A stretch of DNA of 64,000 nucleotides, taken from positions 62,001 to 126,000 of the forward strand of contig CACOBG010000001.1 of assembly GCA_902625415.1 (NCBI GenBank). Direction: 5' to 3'. Positions 1-9,369 of the stretch are shown one piece after another. The translations under genes were made by a program, and so were the position numbers. This DNA comes from an uncultured SAR86 cluster bacterium. GTDB taxonomy: Bacteria; Pseudomonadota; Gammaproteobacteria; Magnimaribacterales; AG-339-G14. The first letter of the stretch is position 1. Every line of letters begins with the position of its first letter. The notes beneath the pieces are model-generated. The model saw only the letters and a list, made by a program, of their open reading frames with translations. It did not search any database and was not told the DNA's origin.

Positions 1-39
1 TTAATTTATTTAGGTATTGAAACTTAGTAAGATTAATTC

Positions 40-864
40 ATGAGTTTATATGAAGATAAAAAAGTCCTAATCACAGGCGCATCAACTGGAATAGGCTATG
101 CCTTAGCTGAAGAATTAAATAAAAGAGGTGCAGAAGTTATCTTGACTGCAAGATCAGAGGATAAATTGCATGCACTTGCTGAAAAAATTAAAGCTTCTGG
201 TGGGAAAGCACATATCTTTGTAGAAGATCTTTCTATTCAAGGGTCAGCTGAAGCTTTATATAACAAAATAAAATCGCAAAATTTATCTGTCGATATCTTA
301 ATTAATAATGCCGGATATGGTAGATGGGGAGAATTGACTAGCTTTGAAAGAGATGATTATGCAGAGATGTTACAACTCAATGTTGTGACACTGACTGATC
401 TTTGCCATTTGTATTTGCCCGATATGGTTCGACAAGGTGGTGGTGGCATTATAAATGTTGGCTCTATGGCCTCTTTAGCACCAATACCATATGCAAGTAT
501 TTATTCTTCTTCAAAAGCATATGTTTTGATGTTTTCTGAAGCTATTAGGTTTGAATATCAAGACAAAAATATCAAAGTTATGGCCCTCCTTCCCGGAGGA
601 ACGGAATCAGAGTTTGCCCGAGTAGCTACAGAAAAATCGGAGGAACTTACAAAAAGATATCAAAATCGAGATAACTCAGCTTCTGGTATGTCTATGCAAA
701 CTTCGCATGATGTTGCCCTAGAATGTCTCGAGGGTTATGAAAAAGATAAGCAATTCGTTATATGTGGTACAGGCAACAGAATATTAAATTTTGTTACTGG
801 CTTTATGAGTAGAAAAACCGTTTTAAATTTTACTGGGAAAATGTTTAAACGTATTGCCGGCTAG
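40..864 (+). CDS. SDR family NAD(P)-dependent oxidoreductase
   Basis: ORF; N-terminal TGASTGIGYALA Rossmann motif, NNAGYG, YxxxK catalytic pair (YSSSKAY). Confidence 0.93.
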   Translation: MSLYEDKKVLITGASTGIGYALAEELNKRGAEVILTARSEDKLHALAEKIKASGGKAHIFVEDLSIQGSAEALYNKIKSQNLSVDILINNAGYGRWGELTSFERDDYAEMLQLNVVTLTDLCHLYLPDMVRQGGGGIINVGSMASLAPIPYASIYSSSKAYVLMFSEAIRFEYQDKNIKVMALLPGGTESEFARVATEKSEELTKRYQNRDNSASGMSMQTSHDVALECLEGYEKDKQFVICGTGNRILNFVTGFMSRKTVLNFTGKMFKRIAG

Positions 865-884
865 AAAAAAAATTTAAAATTTTT

Positions 885-1640
885 TTATAAGCTCAAATCA
901 GAAGCGATTTCATTCAAATGGCTAAAAGTCTCTAAATTGGCTTTCATGATAATTTCCATTTCGGGAACTGTTTCACTTATGTCTCCCATTTTAGTTAAAA
1001 CCATGTGAACGTCATCGTGATAGGGAAGCTTGCTCATATCCTCCAGCCAACGACTTAGATTTTCAAAGTCGCTATAGTCATAGAGATTGGTAAATTGCGT
1101 ATTCAGCTGAGCAATTTCAACATAGGCTGAAAAGTCGGCAATGGTGACATGTTCCCCTGCAATAAATTTATTTTTTTTAAGCCACTGAGTTTCTAATGCT
1201 TTGAGGGCGTTATTGAACATTTTTTGAGACATATTGATTAAGTCTTCTGAAAGTCCCAAGTCAGGTCTCAAAATTGGTGCAAAATAACCAGTAGATGCCT
1301 CTTTAATACTTCGGTGATGATAGTGAAGATAATGATCGACCTTTCCTCTCAGTTCAGGATCTGCTGGATATAAATCGTCCCATTTGTGTTTGTTACACAA
1401 GTAACACATGATTGCAATCGACTCCGATAATAAATATCCGGTATCGGGATCTTCCAAACCAGGAATAGTTGCATTGGGATATTTTTCTAAATAAGAAGGA
1501 TGACGAGTTCCATTTTCTTTTGGAGAACCTGGAGCGGTGATAATCAATTCAAAAGGCAATTTTTTATAAAGCATCATCCATAGAACCGTCCTTACAGCCT
1601 GAGACATGGGAACACCAAAAATTTTAAGTTTACTACTCAT
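885..1640 (-). CDS. glutathione S-transferase family protein
   Basis: ORF; thioredoxin-like N-terminus, SESIAIMCYL, C-terminal FIAGEHVTIADFSAY. Confidence 0.88.
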   Translation of the reverse strand: MSSKLKIFGVPMSQAVRTVLWMMLYKKLPFELIITAPGSPKENGTRHPSYLEKYPNATIPGLEDPDTGYLLSESIAIMCYLCNKHKWDDLYPADPELRGKVDHYLHYHHRSIKEASTGYFAPILRPDLGLSEDLINMSQKMFNNALKALETQWLKKNKFIAGEHVTIADFSAYVEIAQLNTQFTNLYDYSDFENLSRWLEDMSKLPYHDDVHMVLTKMGDISETVPEMEIIMKANLETFSHLNEIASDLSL

Positions 1641-1642
1641 GT

Positions 1643-2485
1643 TTAATCAAGATCGCTGGCATCGTGCCTTTCAGGAATTGCATTATCTTCTGGTCCACTA
1701 GGAGGTCGCCCTACTCTAGCTCCTCTTTTAAAGGCGGGTCTCTCAGAAATTTCCTCGGCCCAACGAACGACGTTTTTATAAGACTTCACGTCTAAAAATT
1801 CTGCTGCGTTGTATGCATTTTTTAGCACCAAATAACCATACCAAGGATGAATTGCCATATCGGCGATATTGTATTCATCACCACAAATGAATTTTCTATT
1901 TTCTAAATTTTTATCCAAGACATCCAATTGACGCTTAACTTCCATGGCAAAACGATTAATGGGATATTCAAATTTTTCTGGAGCATAGGCATAAAAGTGT
2001 CCAAAACCTCCACCCAAGTATGGAGCGCTACCCATTTGCCAGAAAAGCCAAGACATGCACTCTGCTCTTGCAGCAGGATCAGTTGGGATGAACTCACCAA
2101 ACTTCTCAGCGAGATAAATTAGAATTGCACCGGATTCAAAAACTCTCGTATGTGGCTCTGAACTTCTGTCTAAAAGAGCAGGAATTTTAGAATTTGGATT
2201 TATTTCAACAAAACCACTTCCGAATTGATCGCCATTTCCTATGTTAATCAGATAAGCATCATACTCAGCGCCTTCATGTCCCAAAGCTAAAAGTTCTTCA
2301 AGAAGGACAGTGACCTTAACTCCATTAGGTGTTCCAAGCGAATAGAGTTGCATAGGATGTTTTCCAACAGGCAGTTCTTTATCATGTGTTGCTCCAGAAA
2401 TTGGTCTATTTATATTTGCAAATCTGCCACCGCTTTCTTGATCCCAAGTCCATACTTTTGGGGGCGTGTACTTTTCATCTGTCAT
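1643..2485 (-). CDS. yghU: YghU-like glutathione S-transferase / disulfide-bond oxidoreductase
   Basis: ORF; YTPPKVWTWDQESGGRFANINRPISGATHDKELPVGKHPMQLYSLGTPNGVKVTVLLEE is characteristic of YghU. Confidence 0.88.
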   Translation of the reverse strand: MTDEKYTPPKVWTWDQESGGRFANINRPISGATHDKELPVGKHPMQLYSLGTPNGVKVTVLLEELLALGHEGAEYDAYLINIGNGDQFGSGFVEINPNSKIPALLDRSSEPHTRVFESGAILIYLAEKFGEFIPTDPAARAECMSWLFWQMGSAPYLGGGFGHFYAYAPEKFEYPINRFAMEVKRQLDVLDKNLENRKFICGDEYNIADMAIHPWYGYLVLKNAYNAAEFLDVKSYKNVVRWAEEISERPAFKRGARVGRPPSGPEDNAIPERHDASDLD

Positions 2486-2518
2486 TAAGTTTCTCCAAAT
2501 AATATTATTGTAACTTTA

Positions 2519-3148
2519 TTATTCAACTAACATGCTCGGTCTTGATGATACCTCTTTGTGCCATCGATATAAGTTCTTCAAATCTTTTTGTGGTTCCAAA
2601 TTTACCATATCAGAAGCAAAATCTATTGCTGATACTAAAGTTATGTCAGCAATGGTAAAACGATCTCCTGCTACATAGTTATTTTTTTCGAATTCATTAT
2701 CAAGTCTTTCGTAGAAAGATCTGACATTTTTGTCACTTGCTTCTTTTGCTTTTGGAATTTGATCGAAAATTCCTAAACTACCGACTATTGGCCCATTCAC
2801 CCAAGAAATGCCAATCTGCATCCATAATTCAAATTCAATGTGTCTGTTTCTACTTTCAATATATGCGATCTCATAAGCATCCATTCCAAACAGATTTGGC
2901 TCGGGTTTAATTAGTTCTAAATAACGACAAATGGCAACAGATTCAGAGATGCATTCACCATTTTCAAGCTCTAATACAGGAATCTTTCCACTAGGATTTT
3001 TGGTCAAAAACTCAGGAGTTTTGTGCTCTCTTTTTCCCATATCGCAATTTATAAGTTCCAATTCGATATCCTTCTCATTAGCAAATATTTTTACTCTTCG
3101 GGGATTTGGAGCTTTTGGAAAATCATACAGTTTCATTTTTTTTGTCAT
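2519..3148 (-). CDS. glutathione S-transferase family protein
   Basis: ORF; MKLYDFPKAPNPRRVKIFANEK, SGKIPVLELENGECISESVAICRYLE, AGDRFTIADITL. Confidence 0.92.
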   Translation of the reverse strand: MTKKMKLYDFPKAPNPRRVKIFANEKDIELELINCDMGKREHKTPEFLTKNPSGKIPVLELENGECISESVAICRYLELIKPEPNLFGMDAYEIAYIESRNRHIEFELWMQIGISWVNGPIVGSLGIFDQIPKAKEASDKNVRSFYERLDNEFEKNNYVAGDRFTIADITLVSAIDFASDMVNLEPQKDLKNLYRWHKEVSSRPSMLVE

Positions 3149-4254
3149 TCGTTCACTCCAAGCATCTTTCTATCTGCTCTAAAGGGTAAATCTTCTTCTT
3201 GATTATCCATTAGAGGAAGATTTTTATCTCTCCATAATGGTTCCCAGCATCCAAACTCTTTAAGAAGAATTTCTACTTGAGTTTTATCATCCTCAACAAG
3301 CTGAGTAAAACGATCTCTTAATTCTTTTAGACACCATACTCTGTATAGAGAGTATCTTGCGTTTTTTAGATAGACATTTTTAAATTTAAAATCGAATTTG
3401 GTTTTGTTTTGTTTTACTGCGTCTACATTTGCCGATAAATAAGGCAAATAGACTTTTCCAATTGCCCTGAACAATGGTTCCAGATCCTTAGGAATCCCCT
3501 CCTCAAAATCATCATTTATTTTTGATATTCTTGCATTCCATAAATTACTTACCCAGCTCAAAACGTTAGGAGCCTTTTGACGAATAATTTCTAATGGAAC
3601 AGGATCTAAAGCAAAATGCCTAAAGAAAGGGCCAGAAAAACCAATATCGGCTATTGAGGGACGATTACCGAAAAGAAATTTTCTCTTTTCAAAGATATTG
3701 CTGAGATTTTCCAAAAGTTTTAAAAAATCTTCTTCAACTGTTTTAGTATTTTCTTTTGTGATTCCATCTCCAGTTGTATATCCATTTCTTTGTCTTCTGG
3801 TTAAAAATATTTTTTTCATCCAAAAGGGTAAAGGTATAGAACTTAATAATTCTTCTGCTAGATGCCTTGAAGCAAAATGCGCTCCCTCAGAATAATGCCA
3901 ACGATAGTGCATAGCAGTTCTCCACCACCACTCATCTGCCCAATCCTCCAATAAAAAAGCAAAAAAGGCTTGGATAGGATCTTCAGGAATGATTTTATTC
4001 TCTGGAATTTTAGACTCAAACCATTGAATCATTTTAGTAGTATCAGTCATCCATCTACCGTCGGGTAATTCGACTGCCGGCATTTGATGAATGCCGACTT
4101 TTTTTTTCATGATTCTTTCGAATCTTGGATATTTCAGAACCTTTTGTTCATAGGGAATTTCTTTTACTCTAAAGTAGTTTTCCATCTTGCCAGTAAAATA
4201 AGAAATATTTGAGCCATAAAGCAAAATTGGCTTTGAAAGATCTAGTTCACACAT
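3145..4254 (-). CDS. GST-like protein with extended C-terminal region (369 aa)
   Basis: ORF; N-terminal YGSNISYFTGKMENYFR...MPAVELPDGRWMTDTTKMIQWFE, FGNRPSIADIGF in the GST-C region; extra ~100 aa tail. Confidence 0.78.
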   Translation of the reverse strand: MCELDLSKPILLYGSNISYFTGKMENYFRVKEIPYEQKVLKYPRFERIMKKKVGIHQMPAVELPDGRWMTDTTKMIQWFESKIPENKIIPEDPIQAFFAFLLEDWADEWWWRTAMHYRWHYSEGAHFASRHLAEELLSSIPLPFWMKKIFLTRRQRNGYTTGDGITKENTKTVEEDFLKLLENLSNIFEKRKFLFGNRPSIADIGFSGPFFRHFALDPVPLEIIRQKAPNVLSWVSNLWNARISKINDDFEEGIPKDLEPLFRAIGKVYLPYLSANVDAVKQNKTKFDFKFKNVYLKNARYSLYRVWCLKELRDRFTQLVEDDKTQVEILLKEFGCWEPLWRDKNLPLMDNQEEDLPFRADRKMLGVNE

Positions 4255-4263
4255 GTAGTTGCT

Positions 4264-5451
4264 CTATTCTGTAACGAAAAGTTTTTTTTCTGAAATAAGA
4301 GAAGAAATTTTTTCATCTGAGTAACCAAGGTTCAGAAGGATTTCCCTACTGTGTTCTCCTAGCTTTGGTGCCGGCCTTGATATTTCGCTGGGAGTTTTTT
4401 CAAATCTAGCTGCAGGTCTAGCTTGGCGAACTTCACCAAATTCTTCGAAGTTCAGCTTGAGCACAGATTGGTTAGAAATGATTTGTTCATTACCTAATAA
4501 TTCCATACGGTCCAACAATGGTGCACTCGGAACACCCTCAGCTTTAAAACGAGCAAGAATTTCCTCACTATCCCACTTAGAAATTTCTGCTCCTGTAATT
4601 TCTTTTCTTTCTTGGGCATTACTCACCCTTCCTGCTGGTGTAGCAAACCGCTCATCGTCAATCAAATCTTCCCTCTCCAAAGCTTTACACATCCCTTGCC
4701 ATTCTGCGTCAGATACCGCACCTGCGGTAATGAATCTATCTTTAGCTTCATAAATTAAATCTTGTGAACCTTGAAGCTTTCTAACATCAACTTCATTTTC
4801 AGCAAAAACAATTCCAGCCATTCCTTCAGGCCAAAAAAATGAAATCATCGAATCCAACATAGATAATTCGATGTGTTGGCTTATTCCCTGTTTTTCCCTT
4901 GCATAAAGGGCAGAAGAAATTGCTTGTGCAGCAGTTAGAGAAGTGACTTTATCCGCGATGATAATTCGAAACATTTTTGGTCGGCCCGTATCTCGATCTG
5001 CTTGTATATCAGTTGCCCCTGACAAAGCTTGTATGACTGGATCATAAACTCTTGAATTTGCATAAGGTCCTTCCTTGCCAAAACCGCTTATAGAAAGATA
5101 AATAATATCTTGGTTGACCTCTCTGATCGCTTTTTCGCCGAAGCCCATCCTATCGATTGCACCCGGTCGAAAATTTTGCATAAAAACATCTGCATCTTCT
5201 GTAAGCTTAAAAAGGATTTCTTTTCCTTCTTGAGACTTAAGATCCAATGCGATTGATTTTTTTCCCCTATTGCAGGAAAAAAATACCGGATTTACTCCAT
5301 TATGGGTTGCAGCCATATGCCTTACTAATTCTCCTGAGACAGGTTCAACTTTGATAACTTCAGCACCTTGATCTGCTAAAATCATCGCGCCGACCGGACC
5401 AGAAACCATGCTGGTTAGGTCCAAGACTTTTACTCCATTTAGGGGTCCCAT
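4264..5451 (-). CDS. CaiB/BaiF family CoA transferase
   Basis: ORF; MGPLNGVKVLDLTSMVSGPVGAMILADQGAEVIKVEPVSGE, NRGKKSIALDLKS, family III CoA-transferase motifs. Confidence 0.94.
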   Translation of the reverse strand: MGPLNGVKVLDLTSMVSGPVGAMILADQGAEVIKVEPVSGELVRHMAATHNGVNPVFFSCNRGKKSIALDLKSQEGKEILFKLTEDADVFMQNFRPGAIDRMGFGEKAIREVNQDIIYLSISGFGKEGPYANSRVYDPVIQALSGATDIQADRDTGRPKMFRIIIADKVTSLTAAQAISSALYAREKQGISQHIELSMLDSMISFFWPEGMAGIVFAENEVDVRKLQGSQDLIYEAKDRFITAGAVSDAEWQGMCKALEREDLIDDERFATPAGRVSNAQERKEITGAEISKWDSEEILARFKAEGVPSAPLLDRMELLGNEQIISNQSVLKLNFEEFGEVRQARPAARFEKTPSEISRPAPKLGEHSREILLNLGYSDEKISSLISEKKLFVTE

Positions 5452-5454
5452 TTT

Positions 5455-6141
5455 TTAGTTTGAATAGTTTATTTTCATCGCTTTTTGATAGGCACTTCTC
5501 AAGGCTATTCTAGCTCGATATTCTGCAACTTTATCAGGTAAAGAAAACTCATAAAAAATCGCCCAATCCAAACAAGTCATTAAAAAAATATCAGCTAATC
5601 CAAATCCATCTTTGAGAATGGTTTTTCTGGAATTTAAGTGATTCTCTATTACCTGAATTTGACGCATAAAGTATTCCCTGCAGGCATCTACTACAATTGG
5701 TGACTCACCATAAATATCTTTCAAATCATAATGCCTTCTCATAACATAAAGAGATGTTTCATCTAGTTCTCCATAGATAAAACTGCACCATTCATCTTCC
5801 TTGGAAATATCAATCTCATCTCTTGGGATATAAATTTTTTTAGAAGAAAAGTTTTTTTGTAGATATCTACATATTGCTAAGCTTTCTGAAAGCTTTAATT
5901 TCTTATGTTCCATGGCTGGTATTTTTTGCTTTGGGTTGATTTGAGAAAATTCTTCTGTTTGAGTTTCTCCTGTTCGAGGACCTATGGGAATTAGTTCATA
6001 ATTTATTTCCAATTCTTCAGCCATCCATATTGGTCTAAGGGTTCTTGCAGTCCCTGCCCCCCAAAGTTTGATGGAATCGTTCTTCTGTTTAGCTTGCAAG
6101 ATTAAATAATTTCCAAAATCTTGGAATAACCCAAGAGACAA
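5455..6141 (-). CDS. glutathione S-transferase family protein
   Basis: ORF; IKLWGAGTARTLRPIWMAEELEINYELIPIG, QKIPAMEHKKLKLSESLAICRYLQ. True start may lie inside the ORF because it overlaps the next gene by 53 nt. Confidence 0.85.
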   Translation of the reverse strand: MSLGLFQDFGNYLILQAKQKNDSIKLWGAGTARTLRPIWMAEELEINYELIPIGPRTGETQTEEFSQINPKQKIPAMEHKKLKLSESLAICRYLQKNFSSKKIYIPRDEIDISKEDEWCSFIYGELDETSLYVMRRHYDLKDIYGESPIVVDACREYFMRQIQVIENHLNSRKTILKDGFGLADIFLMTCLDWAIFYEFSLPDKVAEYRARIALRSAYQKAMKINYSN

Positions 6142-6946
6142 AAATTGAGAAGAATAGGCCTAAGGAATAACTGTATAAAATAGATGTCAATCCAGATAAC
6201 TCGACAAGCCCTTCAATCTGAAAGAGAAATATCATTATAAAAAAAACTGCCGCGCTACTAATTAATGATAATAAGAGTTTAATTAAATTATTTGATGCAA
6301 TAACTAAGTTTGATGCTCCTAAAAACCATCCAGTCATAGCTCCCAATAACCAATTGGATATCTCATGCTCTTCATGAGATGGATAGAGCAAATGAACAAA
6401 AAATTGAAAAGCAATAAGAATAAAAAACCAAGATAACTTGTCAAATTTTTCATAAAGCTTATTAACAACAGCAAAATGCCAAAGCAAAAGAATAAAACTA
6501 CCAATAAAAAGACCTGAAACAACATCTCCTAAATCATGCACCCCTAAATACATTCTGCTAAAGGCAACTAATAAGATAAAAGTTATAGCACCTATAGATA
6601 TGAATTTATTTTTTAGTTCGTAAGCCAAAAGTCCCCAAAGAGTTACAGCAATTTGAGCATGACCACTTGGCCAACCATAACTAGTTCCAATTCCTCCATC
6701 CAACATAAAGTCTTCTGGAGGTCTAGGATCCTGAAAGAAATCTTTTAAAAAACTATTTATTACTGCAGAAATAAATAGCAGCATAGCAACTCTAGAAAAC
6801 CTTTGAGGCGACCAAAAAAAATACCCAAAGGCTATAAATAAAAATAAAAAAATTGGGTATCCAGTTAAAGAAACATTGTAAAAAAAGAAATTAAAAAAAG
6901 GAGTTCTTATTCCTTCAACCCAAGATAAGTCATTCCAAATAGACAT
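6089..6946 (-). CDS. PAP2 family (phosphatidic acid phosphatase-like) membrane protein
   Basis: ORF; multiple TM segments; KDFFQDPRPPE, GWPSGHAQ, SRMYLGVHDLGDVVSG motifs. Confidence 0.9.
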   Translation of the reverse strand: MSIWNDLSWVEGIRTPFFNFFFYNVSLTGYPIFLFLFIAFGYFFWSPQRFSRVAMLLFISAVINSFLKDFFQDPRPPEDFMLDGGIGTSYGWPSGHAQIAVTLWGLLAYELKNKFISIGAITFILLVAFSRMYLGVHDLGDVVSGLFIGSFILLLWHFAVVNKLYEKFDKLSWFFILIAFQFFVHLLYPSHEEHEISNWLLGAMTGWFLGASNLVIASNNLIKLLLSLISSAAVFFIMIFLFQIEGLVELSGLTSILYSYSLGLFFSIFVSWVIPRFWKLFNLAS

Positions 6947-6956
6947 CTTTTATTTT

Positions 6957-7766
6957 TTAAACAGGATCTCCGCCAAGAACAGCAGGAGTTTCGCAATAAG
7001 TTTTTAGAATATAGTCTCGATGAGAAAGAATTCTATCAGTCAAGACCTCTTTGATTTCTGAAATCTTAGAATTTGCTTCAAAGAAATAAAGCATTCCTTC
7101 ATTTTGTTTGGTCTTAGGCATAATTTCTAAAGAAGCTGGAAGGATTGTCATACTGATTGTTGACCAGTAGATATCTACTGCGGAAATTTTATTGCCAATT
7201 AAATATTTTGATCCTTTTTCTTCCTGTTTTTTTAGCTGACGGTCAATCAGCCTGATGATTTCTGCCATTTTGCTTGGAGCTTTGGAACTCGCATCATCAC
7301 TATAACCATATTTTCTTGCAAGTGGACCATCCGACAAGATTCTCATATTCCAAACAAGCCCATCCTCGCCCAAAACTATGGCACATAACCCAAACATATC
7401 TGCTCTTTCTTGAAAATTATCTGGAATCAAATTGATGCTATCCGAAGAGCCAATCTCTTCTGCCAAAGCAAGTTGTTCTATCCAGACGTTTCTGGGACGC
7501 TCTTCATCATGAAACATCGTAGGCAAAGATGTCTGACTGGTAAGTTCGTAAAGCCTAGCTTGACGATCTTTTCCAGTTTTTTTGTCAACACCCATAAAGG
7601 GATGTAAAACTCTTGTGATTTTTATTTTTTTTACATAACAGATATTTTTTAATGCTTCCGCATAAATTGCCTGAATTCCTGGAACGAATGTAATTCTCGT
7701 TCCTTCTTTCATTTTTGCAGCTTCTTCAAGTGAAATGAATTCTGGTGATGAAGTTTTTTTAGTCAT
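6957..7766 (-). CDS. GST-fold protein
   Basis: ORF; SLEEAAKMKEGTRITFVPGIQAIYAEALKNICYVKKI, SLPTMFHDEERPRNVWIEQLALAEEIG, LIGNKISAVDIYWS. Confidence 0.65.
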   Translation of the reverse strand: MTKKTSSPEFISLEEAAKMKEGTRITFVPGIQAIYAEALKNICYVKKIKITRVLHPFMGVDKKTGKDRQARLYELTSQTSLPTMFHDEERPRNVWIEQLALAEEIGSSDSINLIPDNFQERADMFGLCAIVLGEDGLVWNMRILSDGPLARKYGYSDDASSKAPSKMAEIIRLIDRQLKKQEEKGSKYLIGNKISAVDIYWSTISMTILPASLEIMPKTKQNEGMLYFFEANSKISEIKEVLTDRILSHRDYILKTYCETPAVLGGDPV

Positions 7767-7893
7767 ATGCTCTCCCTGATATGTCTAAAGTTAAATTAAA
7801 CAATTTAAGTATTTTTTACAAGACAAAGGCTCTTAGTTTCTCATTATTTTTTTGTGTATAGTATTTTGTAAATTATCATTTTAGGAAAATATT

Positions 7894-8616
7894 GTGATTG
7901 AGCTAGAAAAAAAAGAATCTATTTATCATTTGTGTATGAACGCAGGTGAAAACCGATGGAATACTGCATTCGTGAGACAGTTTGCTGAGGCATTGGATGA
8001 AATAGAAAAAGATGAGGGTCCAGGAGCATTAGTAACATCTTCTAAAGATCCTAAATTCTTTTCAAACGGGTTAGATCTTGACTGGATGCAAAACCCTGAA
8101 GACTATCCTGAAAGTGGAGATAAAGAAGTTTTTGGTGAAGAATTCATGTACTTAATGGGAAGGATTATTACTTTACCAATCCCAAGTATTTGTGTGGTCA
8201 ATGGTCATGCTTTTGGCGCAGGTTTTATGTTGGCTCTCTCGCATGATATTAGATTGATGAGAGAAGATCGAGGTTTTCTCTGCGCAAATGAAATGCAACT
8301 TGGATTTAAAATTCCGAGACCAGAATTGGCTTTATTTAGACATAAAATTCCTGCGAATTCTTTTTTTGAGACCGTTCAATTGTCCAAACGTTGGACTGGG
8401 GAATCTGCTTTTGCAGCTGGGATTGTTCAAGGCAAAGGTTCATTTAAAGAATTACCCGAGATAGCAATAAAAAAAGCAGAAGAATTGGCACCTCTTGCTA
8501 AAGATAGAAAACATTATGCTGCACAAAAAGAAATGCTCTACGGAGAAAATGCAGCTATTAATTTAAACCACGGGCCAGCACATATGTTAAAGAATTCAAA
8601 AGAATTTGAACTTTAA
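7894..8616 (+). CDS. enoyl-CoA hydratase/isomerase family protein
   Basis: ORF; SKDPKFFSNGLDLDWM, NGHAFGAGFMLALSHDIRLM crotonase motifs. Confidence 0.92.
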   Translation: MIELEKKESIYHLCMNAGENRWNTAFVRQFAEALDEIEKDEGPGALVTSSKDPKFFSNGLDLDWMQNPEDYPESGDKEVFGEEFMYLMGRIITLPIPSICVVNGHAFGAGFMLALSHDIRLMREDRGFLCANEMQLGFKIPRPELALFRHKIPANSFFETVQLSKRWTGESAFAAGIVQGKGSFKELPEIAIKKAEELAPLAKDRKHYAAQKEMLYGENAAINLNHGPAHMLKNSKEFEL

Positions 8617-8653
8617 TTAAGACTGCGTCCTTTCAATCGACTTAATAATGATA

Positions 8654-9265
8654 TTAGTCTTCGGGATATTTACAAATTCTTTTAGCTCGAGTTTCTTCCC
8701 CATCAATGAAGGTAAAGATCATGTCCTCACCATCCATTCTACGAGAAACAGTGTCAAACAAGTTAAATAATCTAAAAGTCATAACTTCGTCTTTAAAGAG
8801 AATGGCTGAGTTAAAGTTTTCACAAGCTGGGCCAACATCTCTTGCCCCATTTCTCAATGTTCCATCTAGACGAAAATCATGAATTAAATTATGACCAGTC
8901 ACCACGACCCTATTGCCACATTGCTCGATTCTTTCTAAAAAACCACTACGTCCTGATATACCTTGCCACAAACCCCGCATGTCTATTACTTCTTCGGCTA
9001 AAGGCTCTGTGCATTCTTCTAAAATCGGCATCGGTATCTGAGAATAACCGCACCCGGGAGTATATGCCTTAGGAATATCATCTGCAGACTTAGCAGAACC
9101 ATCAAGCTTAGTTAAATTACAATAATTAACTGTTTTGCCATCTTTAAGGAAAATTGAAGGATCGGTCGTATCAAAAGGTCTTGGTACTAGAAAAGAGTAA
9201 ATTAACAATAAGATTGCTAAAAAGAGAAATAACCCAAAAAAAAGAAGAGATTTCCTTAACATCAT
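8654..9265 (-). CDS. hypothetical protein with N-terminal membrane anchor
   Basis: ORF; one N-terminal hydrophobic segment, Cys-containing soluble domain; no family recognised. Confidence 0.65.
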   Translation of the reverse strand: MMLRKSLLFFGLFLFLAILLLIYSFLVPRPFDTTDPSIFLKDGKTVNYCNLTKLDGSAKSADDIPKAYTPGCGYSQIPMPILEECTEPLAEEVIDMRGLWQGISGRSGFLERIEQCGNRVVVTGHNLIHDFRLDGTLRNGARDVGPACENFNSAILFKDEVMTFRLFNLFDTVSRRMDGEDMIFTFIDGEETRAKRICKYPED

Positions 9266-9369
9266 TACATCTAATTTTAATTAATTTAAATTTAAGTAAC
9301 TAATAATAACTCCAAAAAAAGAAGTGTGGATTCAATAGAATTATGTTTTCTTACTACACAAACATTCAG

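Noticed and set aside
860-890. A/T-only inverted repeat (aaaaaaaatttaaaattttttt) between convergent genes
   Set aside because: No GC stem; expected by chance in such AT-rich sequence, so not called as a terminator.
4457-4753. 98-aa plus-strand ORF
   Set aside because: Antisense to the CoA-transferase gene; no family features.
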